Positions 25,106 to 33,135 of a stretch of DNA of 33,135 nt are shown piece after piece (the first letter of the stretch is position 1; each line of letters opens with the position of its first letter). This stretch comes from VFZS01 sp964353255 (GTDB lineage Bacteria > Acidobacteriota > Terriglobia > Bryobacterales > Bryobacteraceae), in contig CAYGVJ010000056.1 in the NCBI GenBank assembly GCA_964353255.1, positions 1 through 33,135 on the forward strand. The letters run 5' to 3'. The notes below the pieces were generated by a model, which saw nothing but the letters and a program-made list of their open reading frames with translations, ran no database searches and was not told where the DNA came from. A program made the position numbers and the translations under genes.

Positions 25106-25840
25106 ATGAAGAGTATTCGTTTGCTTTTGCGATTGGCCCTGGTCATGGCGCTGGCGACGGCGGTGGCCCCGGCTCAGAAACCCACCGCGGCGGGCCATTG
25201 GGAGGGCAACGTGCAAGCGCCCGACGGCCCAGTCCCCATGACAATTGACCTGGACAAGAACGAGAAAGGCGAATGGGTCGGCGACCTGGATGCGCCCTCG
25301 CGCAACGTGATGAATCTGCCCCTGGCCAAGATCGTCATCGAAGGCGCCGCGATCTCCTTCGAGCTGTCGGGGTTCCCGGCCAAAGTGGCAGCCAGCCTCT
25401 CCGAGGATGGCCAGTCGATCTCCGGCACCTTGACGTTCCGGGAGGACACGGTGCCGCTCCAGTTGAAGCGCACCGGCCCGCCGAAGGTCACCCTGCCGCC
25501 CAAGAGCAGCCCGCTGAGTAAGGAGTTGGAGGGCCGCTGGGAGGGGACGCTGGAGGCGGGCGGCCAGTCGTTCCGGCTGGTGCTCAAGCTCTCCAAGGCG
25601 GCTGACGGCACGGCGACCGGCGCGATGGACAGCGTGGACCAGGGCGCCTCGAACCTGGCGCTGGCCGGCATCGTTATCGACGGCCCGGCCCTACGGTTCC
25701 AGCTCCCCATGGTGGGCGGGTCCTACTCCGGCAAGCTCAACACAGAGGCCACGGAGCTGGCCGGCGAATGGACCCAGGGGGGGCGCACCCTGCCGCTGAC
25801 CTTCAAGCGCGCCGCCCCGGCGGCAGAAGAGAAGAAGTAG
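25106..25840 (+). CDS. Secreted protein with two tandem repeats, unknown function
   Basis: A 244-residue protein with a clear signal peptide (MKSIRLLLRLALVMALATAV, cut near 'APAQ'). The mature part holds two copies of a beta-rich unit that begins 'GHWEGNVQ' and 'GRWEGTLE', at about residues 30 and 143, and contains in each copy 'LPLAKIVIEGAAISFEL' and 'LALAGIVIDGPALRFQL'. Such modules occur in acidobacterial secreted proteins, sometimes ahead of a peptidase or hydrolase domain; here no enzyme domain follows. AAGGAGGATCC before the ATG is a strong ribosome binding site. It lies 38 bases after the hypA-like gene and may be transcribed with it by read-through, but nothing links it to hydrogenase. 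Confidence 0.75.
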   Translation: MKSIRLLLRLALVMALATAVAPAQKPTAAGHWEGNVQAPDGPVPMTIDLDKNEKGEWVGDLDAPSRNVMNLPLAKIVIEGAAISFELSGFPAKVAASLSEDGQSISGTLTFREDTVPLQLKRTGPPKVTLPPKSSPLSKELEGRWEGTLEAGGQSFRLVLKLSKAADGTATGAMDSVDQGASNLALAGIVIDGPALRFQLPMVGGSYSGKLNTEATELAGEWTQGGRTLPLTFKRAAPAAEEKK

Positions 25841-25872
25841 GGCCACGCGCTGCTTCCCCGCACAGGCGGTTT

Positions 25873-25882
25873 AGTGTACACT
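25873..25882. promoter_or_regulatory. Palindrome upstream of the 4Fe-4S protein gene
   Basis: AGTGTACACT is a perfect ten-base palindrome 41 bases before ATG 25924, in the only AT-richer patch of the gap. TACACT within it could serve as a -10 box. It could also be an operator half-site, but no second copy was seen in the window. Confidence 0.3.
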
Positions 25883-25923
25883 GGCGGGGATGTTCAGATC
25901 AGGTTGAAGCGGAGGAACACGAC

Positions 25924-26805
25924 ATGTGTGAGTTCTGCACCAAGCATGGCGAGGGGCGGAAGTGGTACCTGGAGATGCAAAACTACTCCGAGGAGCTGCT
26001 GCATGCGCCGCTGACGCCCGAGGAGCGGGAGGCCACCGGCGTGGCCACGCGCGTCGAGTATTTTGCGTCCTTCTGCGAGCATTTTCTCCGCCCGGCGATG
26101 ACGGGCGAGCCGACGAGTTTCCAGGAGGTGGGGCTGGCTTTGCTGCCGTCCGCCCTGCGGGAGGCGGCCGCCGGCAATTTCGCCAAGGCCTTTGAAGATC
26201 AGAAAACTGCCCACTTCGGGCAGGTGGTCACGCTGGAAGACGCCGAGCGCATCATCGACATGGTGGACTCTATCACCCGTCTGCCCTGCGGCTGCCGGTA
26301 TTTAACCGTCGGCAAGACCGACAAGCGTTACTGCTTCGGCCTGGGTACGATTGCCAAGGGACTGCAACATGGGTTTCCCAGTGCCTCCGCGTTCGAGGTG
26401 CTGAGCAGGGAAGAAGCCAAGAAGATCATCCGCGAGTACGACACCGAGGGGCTCGTTCACACCGTGTGGACGGGCGTGACGCCGTTCGTCATCGGCCTGT
26501 GCAACTGCGACCGCGACTGCCTGGCGTACAAGGGCTACATCGAGAACCGCGGCGGTCCGGCGTTCTTCCGCGGCGAGGAGGTGGGCCAGGTGGATGCGGA
26601 GCTGTGCTCGGGGTGCAAGGACTGCCTCAAGCAGTGCCAGTTCGGCGCCGGGTTCTACTCCTCGGCGCTGGGCAAGGTCTACATCGACCCGACCCGCTGC
26701 TTCGGCTGCGGCGTCTGTCGCGCCGCCTGCCCGACCGACGCCATCGGCATGACCCCGCGCGCCGAGCATCCGCAGGTCTCGAGCGTCTGGCTGACTTATC
26801 CTTGA
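25924..26805 (+). CDS. 4Fe-4S ferredoxin-type protein, unknown role
   Basis: A 293-residue cytoplasmic iron-sulfur protein. The C-terminal quarter has two cluster motifs, 'CSGCKDCLKQC' and 'CFGCGVCRAACP', typical of a 2x[4Fe-4S] ferredoxin. Further cysteines lie at the very N-terminus ('MCEFCTKHGEG') and in 'RLPCGCRYLTVG', 'YCFGLG' and 'LCNCDRDCLAYK', so up to four metal sites are possible. The middle (about 30-110) is helical with no match I know. GGAGG at 25911-25915 supports the ATG; an upstream open frame to 25768 is not coding-like. It lies 83 bases after the secreted protein gene and faces the convergent LVIVD gene. It could pass electrons to or from the hydrogenase, but only proximity supports that. 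Confidence 0.75.
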   Translation: MCEFCTKHGEGRKWYLEMQNYSEELLHAPLTPEEREATGVATRVEYFASFCEHFLRPAMTGEPTSFQEVGLALLPSALREAAAGNFAKAFEDQKTAHFGQVVTLEDAERIIDMVDSITRLPCGCRYLTVGKTDKRYCFGLGTIAKGLQHGFPSASAFEVLSREEAKKIIREYDTEGLVHTVWTGVTPFVIGLCNCDRDCLAYKGYIENRGGPAFFRGEEVGQVDAELCSGCKDCLKQCQFGAGFYSSALGKVYIDPTRCFGCGVCRAACPTDAIGMTPRAEHPQVSSVWLTYP

Positions 26806-26915
26806 GAGTGTATTTCCGCGGTGCCAACCCAGTAGTGAAGCGGAACGCCCGAGAGTGAGGGGAAAGCCGTCGTCTCGAAGCCCGCGAGGGCATAGAACAT
26901 TTAACGAGCGAAAAC

Positions 26916-29900
26916 CTACTGCGGCTTTGGAACCGCTCGGGGAGCTGAGAACTCGGAGGTGTTGCCTTGCCGGTCGGTGGCGGTTGCCGTCACGTTCGGG
27001 CCAACCAGCGGGCTGGACTTGGTGAACGTGAAAAGGCCCGACGCGCTTGCGGTGACGCTGCCTTCGAAGACGCGGCCCTCGTCTTCGGCGTCCGAGAAGA
27101 TTTCCACTTCGCAACCTGGGCAGGCCGTGCCCGCGACACTGGTCGCACTCACGATGCCGATCGCCGGCGATGGGGTTACCGGGCCGGTCAGGATGCCGCC
27201 GGGTCCCCGGGGATACGCGATGCCGACGCCCTGGTTGCTGTGAATCGAGTTCCGCCGGATCGTGGTGTAGCTTGCCGCATCAGGACAGACCCCGTTGCCT
27301 GGCCCTTTGTTCAGGGCCGAAGCAGTGTTCGCAATGACGTTGCCTTGCACAACATTGCGCTCGCCGGGCGAGATCACCACACCACATCCGAAGTTGCCCA
27401 TCCGGACTTGGCCGCTGGAATCAGTACCGATGTAGTTCCCTGCGACGTAGTTGTAGTCCGATCCCATGGTCACTCCTTTCCCGTTGCTGGCGATGATGTT
27501 CGCTTCCTGAGATGTTGCTCCACCGACCAGAGCGTAGCTGCTCAGCCCCACGCCGTCGTTCGCATTGCCAAGCGCCCGCTTGCCAGTGATGTCCGTGCCG
27601 ATGAAGTTTCCCAGCACAAGGTTCCCAGTAGCCGAGGGTCCCCAGACAGAGATCCCATTGGGGTTCCCGCTCACGAGATTGCCGTCTTCCGGCCGGGTCC
27701 CTCCAATCCGGTTGAACGAGGCGCCCGCCCACCCGACGGCCAGCCCATAGGTCTCGTTCGGTATCGCCTTGGTGCCGGTAACGTCGGTGCCGACACGGTT
27801 GCCGCTGACAATGTTGTAGCTCGCGCCCGGATCGCCAATCATCACCCCCGCGTTGCGGTTGCCGCTCGACAGATTCCCCTGCACCAGGTTATGGTACGCT
27901 CCGCCGACGATGCTGATCCCGTCTCCCTGGTTGCCGATGGCGATTGTGCCGGTCGCGTCAGTGCCGACGTAGTTGCCGAGGATGGAATTGCCGTGGGTGT
28001 TCACACCCTGCATAACGACCCCGAAGCCATTGCCGCTGATCACGTTCCGGTCCCGGGGATCTGTCCCTCCAATTCGGTTGCCGGAAGGTCCGGTCATGAG
28101 GTTCACGCCAACCGTCAGGTTAGGAAGGGCCTTCGTCCCGGTGACGTCCGTGCCGATGAAATTGCCGATTACGATGTTCTCTGAGGTGGGACCCAAGAGC
28201 GAAATTCCCCCTCCGTTGCCGCTGACGACGTTCCGCTCACCGGGTGTCGAGCCGCCGATGCGATTCCGCCGCGTGCCGAGCGAGAGGACAATTCCAGACC
28301 CGCTTTTGCCGGCGCTGGTGGTTCCGCTGCTATCCGTGCCGATCAGGTTGCCGCTGACGACGTTGCCTTCCGCACCCTCCTCATGAATGCTTACGCCAGC
28401 CAGCCAATTCAGGCTGATAACATTCCCCTCGCCCTGCGGTCCGGTTCCCCGGCTCCGGTCTCCACCGATCTGGTTGTTCTTTGCATTTCGAACCTCGATG
28501 CCGACAAAAGAAAACCGAAGGATCTGGAGTCCCTTGATGATGTTGCCATCCGAGGTGATAACGAGACCGCTGGTCCACTCCGGAGTCTTGCCCCCATCCA
28601 GGATGACGCCGGCGTGTGAAGCGTCAATCGTGATCCCGCCTCGAGTCAACTCGGGGAGCGGCGTGGTGAGAGCGATGGTCGCCGGATGTGCCGGTGGGAA
28701 GACCGCCGGATCAAAGGTAATCGTGTCACCGCCGGCGACGCTTTGGAGACACTGGCGAAGAGTGCCCGCGCCGGCGTCAGCCTGGGAGTTCACGACGCAG
28801 GTGCCGCCGGCCTGGCGGCGAGCGCTGACGCCGGCAACGCTCGTTGATGGCTGCGGCCGCTCGGCGGCTGCCGGCGAAAACAAGCCGGTGAGGTTCAGGC
28901 TGGTTGAACCGAACATCGGTCCGTGTTGAGCGGACCATCTTTCGGCACTTTTTCCGGAAGAGATTGCAGCCTTCTCCAGAATGACAAGCCCGTTCTCGCC
29001 GTCGGCCAGGTAGACCTTCCCACCGAACGCAGTCACAGCGCTAGAAAACCCGGGGGTATCCGCGGTTCCAGCCAGCAGTGGGTGATACGGGTCAGAGACA
29101 TCCACGACGGATAGCCCCTTGTTGCCGTGAGCAACGTAGACAAGGTTTCCGGCGACTGCCACGCCGTATGCGTTCCCTCCAGGCACCTCCAGGGATCCCA
29201 TCCCCGTCGGGTGTGCAGGGTCGGAGAGATCCACCACCAGCAAGCGAAAGAAGTCGGCGACGTAGGCTCTGTTTCCAGCCACAACCACATCCTGGGAAGC
29301 GTTGGATCCAGTGCTGAATGCTCCGATGCGGACCGGGTTGCGGGGATCGGAAACATCGACAACCTGCAGGCCGGCGGACGACGCGGCCACGTAAGCTTTG
29401 TTCCCGCTCACAGCCACACCGACGGTCGTCCCCTGCGGCAGCGACAGGGAAGCAGTTCGGAAAGGGCGGGACGGATCGGATACGTTCACCAAGTCCAGGC
29501 CGCCCTCCGTGGCGAAGTAGGCGATCTGTCCGGCCACATCCATGTCGCGGCAACCGTCGACCGAAGAAGAACCGGCTATGATCGGGCGGCCGGGGTCGGA
29601 GATGTCGATAACGTACAGGAGGCTGCCCGGCTGCTCTATCAACCCGCCGCATGCATAGGCGTATCGGCCGCCCACTGCAACAGCGACCGCACTCGGGATG
29701 GCTACGGCGCTGACTTGCCTGGGGTGGCTTGAGTCGGAGACGTCCACCACGCGCAGACCGAAGTTGGCCGCAGCCACATAAGCATAGTTGCCGGCCACTG
29801 CCACCGCGTGGGCGTAGGCGAACGGCCCGTAGGAGCCCACCTGCGGCAGGCCGTTCACCAGCATCCGCAACCAAGCCAGAGACTGCCACATGGGGCCCAG

Positions 29901-30875
29901 CACACCCGCGCCGGCCGGGATGGGGGGAGGCGCCAGGCTCACTACGCGTAAGCCCCAGTTGCGATCGGCCACGTACGCCTTGTCTCCGGCCACGGCCACG
30001 CTGCAGGCATGTCCGCCCGGCATTTCCGAGCGCAACACTTCCACCGGGCGCCCCGGATCTGCAACATTCAGCACCCTCAGTCCCCGGAACGCGTCGGCGA
30101 CGAAGGCCGAACTGCCAGAGACGGCCACTCCGAACGCCCACCCGGGCGTCTTGTACGCGCCGAGTTCATGGGGCCGAGACGGATCGGACACATTCACCGT
30201 CTTCAGGCCCTCCCACCCGTCGGCGACATAGACTGTGTTACCCGCGACCGCCACACCGTAGGCATACCCCGGCGTGTCCAGCGAACCCCGTTCCACCGGG
30301 TGCGAAGGATCGGACACGTCCGCAATCAGCAGACCGGCGCCTGCTGCGGCGACATAGACGTAGCGCCCCTCCACCGCCACCTTGAACGCATAGTTCATGG
30401 GGTAGGCAGAGCCGATTTCCACCGGCTGCGACGGCTTCGAAACATCCAGCACCCGCACGCCGTACGGACCATCCGCCAGGTACACGGTGTGGCCCACGAC
30501 GGCCACCCCCTCGGCGTAGCCCGGCGAACTCCAAGCCCCGACCTCGGCCGGGCGGCTAGGATCCGAAATGTCCACCACGCGCAGCCCCGAACCGGCCGCC
30601 GCCACGTAGGCCAGCGTCCCGCTGACGGCGACGTCGTGTACAAAACGAGGGAAGGGGCTTGTGGCGCCCACTTCCCGCAACACGGCTGGATCAGAGACAT
30701 CCAGGATCACAAGCCGCAGGCCGACACCAAGGTAAGCGTAGTGTCCTTGCACCGCCACACCCTGCGCGGGCCCGCCGATTTGGCCCACGGTCTGCCAGTC
30801 GGCCCGTGCGGGCCTCGCGAACGCCAGCAAGCACAAGAACACAGCGCCGATCCTCACGATCCGCTTGCTTCGCAT
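26916..30875 (-). CDS. Secreted LVIVD-repeat and beta-helix protein
   Basis: A 1319-residue exported protein. The start is taken at 30875, where 'MRSKRIVRIGAVFLCLLAFA' is a signal peptide and AGAGGAAGG lies just upstream; the open frame extends to 30977 without such signals. Residues about 30-650 hold 14 copies of a 44-residue LVIVD-type unit ('GVAVxGxxxYVADxxxGLRVVDVSDPSxPVxxG'), expected to form beta-propellers. After 'CVVNSQADAGAGTLRQCL' comes a right-handed parallel beta-helix with many 'NVISGNxIGTDxTG' and 'NRIGG' turns (about 700-1220). The end is an Ig-like strand region ('VTASASGLFTFT', 'VTATATDRQGNTSEFSAP'). No LPXTG, PEP-CTERM or T9SS tail is seen. Likely cell-surface or periplasmic; the ligand is unknown. 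Confidence 0.85.
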   Translation of the reverse strand: MRSKRIVRIGAVFLCLLAFARPARADWQTVGQIGGPAQGVAVQGHYAYLGVGLRLVILDVSDPAVLREVGATSPFPRFVHDVAVSGTLAYVAAAGSGLRVVDISDPSRPAEVGAWSSPGYAEGVAVVGHTVYLADGPYGVRVLDVSKPSQPVEIGSAYPMNYAFKVAVEGRYVYVAAAGAGLLIADVSDPSHPVERGSLDTPGYAYGVAVAGNTVYVADGWEGLKTVNVSDPSRPHELGAYKTPGWAFGVAVSGSSAFVADAFRGLRVLNVADPGRPVEVLRSEMPGGHACSVAVAGDKAYVADRNWGLRVVSLAPPPIPAGAGVLGPMWQSLAWLRMLVNGLPQVGSYGPFAYAHAVAVAGNYAYVAAANFGLRVVDVSDSSHPRQVSAVAIPSAVAVAVGGRYAYACGGLIEQPGSLLYVIDISDPGRPIIAGSSSVDGCRDMDVAGQIAYFATEGGLDLVNVSDPSRPFRTASLSLPQGTTVGVAVSGNKAYVAASSAGLQVVDVSDPRNPVRIGAFSTGSNASQDVVVAGNRAYVADFFRLLVVDLSDPAHPTGMGSLEVPGGNAYGVAVAGNLVYVAHGNKGLSVVDVSDPYHPLLAGTADTPGFSSAVTAFGGKVYLADGENGLVILEKAAISSGKSAERWSAQHGPMFGSTSLNLTGLFSPAAAERPQPSTSVAGVSARRQAGGTCVVNSQADAGAGTLRQCLQSVAGGDTITFDPAVFPPAHPATIALTTPLPELTRGGITIDASHAGVILDGGKTPEWTSGLVITSDGNIIKGLQILRFSFVGIEVRNAKNNQIGGDRSRGTGPQGEGNVISLNWLAGVSIHEEGAEGNVVSGNLIGTDSSGTTSAGKSGSGIVLSLGTRRNRIGGSTPGERNVVSGNGGGISLLGPTSENIVIGNFIGTDVTGTKALPNLTVGVNLMTGPSGNRIGGTDPRDRNVISGNGFGVVMQGVNTHGNSILGNYVGTDATGTIAIGNQGDGISIVGGAYHNLVQGNLSSGNRNAGVMIGDPGASYNIVSGNRVGTDVTGTKAIPNETYGLAVGWAGASFNRIGGTRPEDGNLVSGNPNGISVWGPSATGNLVLGNFIGTDITGKRALGNANDGVGLSSYALVGGATSQEANIIASNGKGVTMGSDYNYVAGNYIGTDSSGQVRMGNFGCGVVISPGERNVVQGNVIANTASALNKGPGNGVCPDAASYTTIRRNSIHSNQGVGIAYPRGPGGILTGPVTPSPAIGIVSATSVAGTACPGCEVEIFSDAEDEGRVFEGSVTASASGLFTFTKSSPLVGPNVTATATDRQGNTSEFSAPRAVPKPQ

Positions 30876-31256
30876 CGCGCCTTCCTCTCTACCCAGGATT
30901 TCCGATTTGGCCTCCCGGCCAGCATCGATTCTACATCCAACCGCCTCCGTTGGAGCCGTTTCTCTTGTCCTTTCCATCCCGAGCGACTCCGGCGGCCCCG
31001 GAAGGGGCCAGCTCTGCCTCCTCCGAGTACGTAGAAACAGGGGAGTGCCTTATTTCAAGCGATTTCTCATACACCTCTCCGTCCCCCTCCTTCCTTCGAC
31101 CTGCTTGCTTCCCCGCCGCGCTTTGGTCTAACTGGCCGCCTGGTAGAGAAAGCTTTTGTAATGGATTCCCGGACCGAAGTACAGCTTGTGGTCCTCGGAA
31201 CTCCCCCAGCACAGCACGCGACGCGCGAGATCAGCCCGGCCCCTCGGCTGCCGCGC
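30876..31256. other. Intergenic region between the two secreted-protein genes
   Basis: This 381-base gap has no coding signal that I trust. On the minus strand TAGAAT (complement of 30928-30933) could be a -10 box for the LVIVD gene, about 50 bases upstream of its start, with no good -35. A small palindrome GGCCCC/GGGGCC lies at 30994-31009. A pyrimidine-rich tract runs through 31070-31120. No terminator with a T-tract is visible for the BNR gene. Confidence 0.4.
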
Positions 31257-32981
31257 TCAGCGGATGTTTACTCTCACCGTGTTGGCGGCTTTGCCATCCG
31301 CGGTCAGGATAACGTCCACCTCGCCGCGCCCGGCTAACGACCGCGGCAGTGGGCCGATGTTCACCTGATCCAGGCCCACAAACTGGCCCTGCGGCAGTGC
31401 GCCCAGCACAGGAACGCTCTGGCCGCCGACCGTGGCCGCCACCCCGGAAGCGAAACCACGGATGCCGGTGCCGAACAGCAGCAGAAAGACCTGGTCGGCC
31501 TGGGGGCCGAGGTCGATGGGCACGGAGGCTAGCGTCGAAGGGTTGAAGACGAGATCCTGGCTGCGATTTCCGTCGCCGGCGACGCGGAGGTGGAAGGCCG
31601 CCGCGACTCCGGTTCCCTGCGCGTTGGCGGTGTAGAGGCTGGGCGCGACCCGATCGATCTCGACTGACCCGGTGACGGTGCCGCCTGCCCCCGAGGTGAC
31701 CACCACACGGGCCGTTCCAAGCGACGTGCCGGCCGGGATCAGGTAGTTGATCTGGGTGGGCGACACAAAGAACAGCGGCGCCGGGCGCGTGATTCCCTGG
31801 CTGTCGGTGACCTGCACGCTGGTTCCCAGAAGCTCGCTGGGAAGCGGGACCGTCGCAGCCGCCGCCGTTCCACGGGCCAGCCCCGCGCCAAAGCCGGCTG
31901 CGATCACCTCCGCCGCCAGCGGCGCGCCGCGCGCGAAACTCGCCGAGGAGACGCTGGTGAACACCGCGGGCGCCGGCGCCGGCGTGCGTGTCCATGACTC
32001 GCCGCCATCTACGGTCGCTATTACCTCTCCCTCCCTGCTAACCGCGAATCCAACGTCCTTGTTCAAGAATCTCACCGCGTTCAGGAATTTCACCCCTTCC
32101 GGCACGGCAATTTTCGCCCAGGTCTTTCCCCCATCCGCGGTTCTGCAAATGCTATCGCCGACCACCACCCCTCTAAGAAGGTCGGTGAACCACACCGACG
32201 CCGGTTGCCCGCTTAAGAGCTGGTAATCAACAGCTTGGCCGCTACCAGAAACACGTACGATTACGCCTCCCGCTCCCCCAGACAGATTTCCGACAGCAAA
32301 ACCAGCCTGCGCGTCAACAAAAAACCCTGAGACAAAATTGATGCTAAATGGAAAGCTAGGGAGGCCCAGCCTTGTCCAACCTCGGCCTCCATTGAACGAA
32401 CGATAAAGATATCCTTGTGTCACCAGCCAGGCATTGTCTTGATCAAGGAATTGGATCCTCCTTATGATATCGTCATATCCTCTGCCGTAGTAAAAGCCGT
32501 AGGGGCCTTGCCACGTGCTCCCGCCGTCGGACGTCCTAAACTCGCCCTGCCCAACTGCCCATCCTTCCTGGCTGTTCTTGAAGGTTAGATCATAGAATGG
32601 GTAGTTGGCGCTCCGGCCATCGCTGTCGCTAGCCCCGGAGGGCTGAACTTGCCAGGTGCGGCCCGCGTCCAGAGTCCGGAGGATATACCCGTAGTCGACA
32701 AAACCGGAACGATGGCCTACCGCCCATCCCGTCTGCTTGTCCTTGAAATACATCGCCTGTATGGCCACTGCGGCATCGACGGTCTTGATTTGAATCGTCT
32801 CCCAAGTACGGCCGCCGTCGGATGTTTTCATGAAGGTGGCGCGTTCTCCGGCGACGTAGATCGTACTTTCATCCAAGGGTTGCAGAGCCAACAGAGCCGG
32901 CTTTTGTGAGTAGGACTGGCTGGGAAAAATAAGAAAGGCAACGCTTAGTATTGCGCTGAGAGCGGATTTGAGTCGTACCAT
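31257..32981 (-). CDS. Secreted BNR/YCF48-like propeller protein with TIGR03437-type C-terminal domain
   Basis: A 574-residue exported protein. Residues 1-25 are a signal peptide (SALSAILSVAFLIFPSQSYS). Residues about 30-330 form a beta-propeller with six Asp-box turns: 'TSDGGRTWE', 'TLDAGRTWQ', 'TSDGGSTWQ', 'SFNGGRGWT', 'TADGGKTWA' and 'TVDGGESWT'. This is the YCF48/BNR repeat type, as in photosynthesis assembly factors and sialidases, but no enzyme residues are evident. Residues about 345-574 are the acidobacterial domain with 'VSPTQINYLIPAGTSLGTARV', 'APSLYTANAQGTGVAAA' and 'LLLFGTGIRG', near-diagnostic for Solibacter relatives. GGAG lies eight bases before the ATG. It is probably a surface protein; its partner is unknown. 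Confidence 0.88.
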   Translation of the reverse strand: MVRLKSALSAILSVAFLIFPSQSYSQKPALLALQPLDESTIYVAGERATFMKTSDGGRTWETIQIKTVDAAVAIQAMYFKDKQTGWAVGHRSGFVDYGYILRTLDAGRTWQVQPSGASDSDGRSANYPFYDLTFKNSQEGWAVGQGEFRTSDGGSTWQGPYGFYYGRGYDDIIRRIQFLDQDNAWLVTQGYLYRSFNGGRGWTRLGLPSFPFSINFVSGFFVDAQAGFAVGNLSGGAGGVIVRVSGSGQAVDYQLLSGQPASVWFTDLLRGVVVGDSICRTADGGKTWAKIAVPEGVKFLNAVRFLNKDVGFAVSREGEVIATVDGGESWTRTPAPAPAVFTSVSSASFARGAPLAAEVIAAGFGAGLARGTAAAATVPLPSELLGTSVQVTDSQGITRPAPLFFVSPTQINYLIPAGTSLGTARVVVTSGAGGTVTGSVEIDRVAPSLYTANAQGTGVAAAFHLRVAGDGNRSQDLVFNPSTLASVPIDLGPQADQVFLLLFGTGIRGFASGVAATVGGQSVPVLGALPQGQFVGLDQVNIGPLPRSLAGRGEVDVILTADGKAANTVRVNIR

Positions 32982-33135
32982 GGCGTGAGCTCCGTAGGTT
33001 TGGGGTTGTGGTTCTCGGCTGATACCGTGGGATGCGCGGCGAGCTGGGCCCGGACGGGGGCTGTGAGCCGCGTGTCGGTTTTCCGCATGAGCTGATCAGG
33101 CGACACGAGGAACCGAAGCCGCCGCTGTGGGTGCG
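32945..33135 (-). CDS. C-terminal end of an unrecognised protein (partial, cut by window edge)
   Basis: On the minus strand the frame from 33133 is open for 62 codons to a TAA at 32945-32947. The peptide (RRLRFLVSPDQLMRKTDTRL, then APVRAQLAAHPTVSAENHN and 'KPTELTPWYDSNP' near the end) reads like real protein, and third codon positions are mostly G or C. It would overlap the first 37 bases of the BNR gene, a tolerable overlap for an operon. The start lies outside the window and I do not recognise the family. A chance open frame remains possible. Confidence 0.5.
   Translation of the reverse strand, partial: HPQRRLRFLVSPDQLMRKTDTRLTAPVRAQLAAHPTVSAENHNPKPTELTPWYDSNPLSAQY

Noticed and set aside
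28960..30790. Regularly spaced repeats that could suggest a repeat array
   Set aside because: The period of about 132 bases follows the 44-residue LVIVD protein unit; there are no identical short repeats with unique spacers, so this is not CRISPR.

Overview
The window is high-GC DNA most likely from an acidobacterium of the Bryobacterales/Solibacter type. Three things point there. The secreted protein at 31257-32981 ends in the C-terminal domain (TIGR03437-like) that is abundant in that group. The same text holds an LptD for a Gram-negative outer membrane. Palindromic dispersed repeats, whose antisense translation gives the familiar 'VARTLLSAA' string, occur in several places. Names are given from recognition of motifs; no database search was possible.

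Layout. (1) 1-744: a fragment of a second lptD 3' end, then an antitoxin/PIN-toxin pair. (2) 745-4004: a divergent core pair, lptD (minus) and a zinc-ribbon RDD membrane protein (plus). (3) 4005-4407: palindromic repeats, a broken gene end and a promoter. (4) 4408-15027: an 10.6-kb, tightly packed three-gene operon. It encodes a NERD/pseudokinase/Ser-Thr kinase/P-loop ATPase fusion (1326 aa), an unrecognised 546-aa protein, and a 1663-aa protein with a nuclease-like E-x-K motif and a HerA-type ATPase. This looks like an anti-phage effector module, related in architecture to MAD6-MAD7-MAD8 of the methylation-associated defence system and to DptF-DptG-DptH of phosphorothioate restriction, but no modification genes are present. 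(5) 15109-15260: a displaced second copy of the RDD gene's 3' end, followed by pgi at 15307. (6) 16913-25067: a group 3b-type bidirectional [NiFe] hydrogenase operon in the order hydB, cNMP-binding protein, hydG, hydD, ADP-forming acyl-CoA synthetase/GNAT, hydA, maturation protease, hypA-like. (7) 25106-26805: a secreted protein and a 4Fe-4S protein. (8) 26916-33135, minus strand: two large secreted repeat proteins (LVIVD plus beta-helix; BNR plus TIGR03437) and the end of an unrecognised gene.

The main structural observation is that both accessory modules sit at the 3' ends of the divergent lptD/RDD pair, and each is followed on its far side by a second copy of that gene's 3' end. The RDD copies differ at 3 of 118 positions, all synonymous. 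The simplest reading is that one block of about 15 kb, carrying its own lptD and RDD alleles plus two defence modules, replaced the middle of the resident lptD-RDD locus and left the resident gene ends as scars. A second notable point is a set of three perfect palindromes inserted in frame inside hydG.
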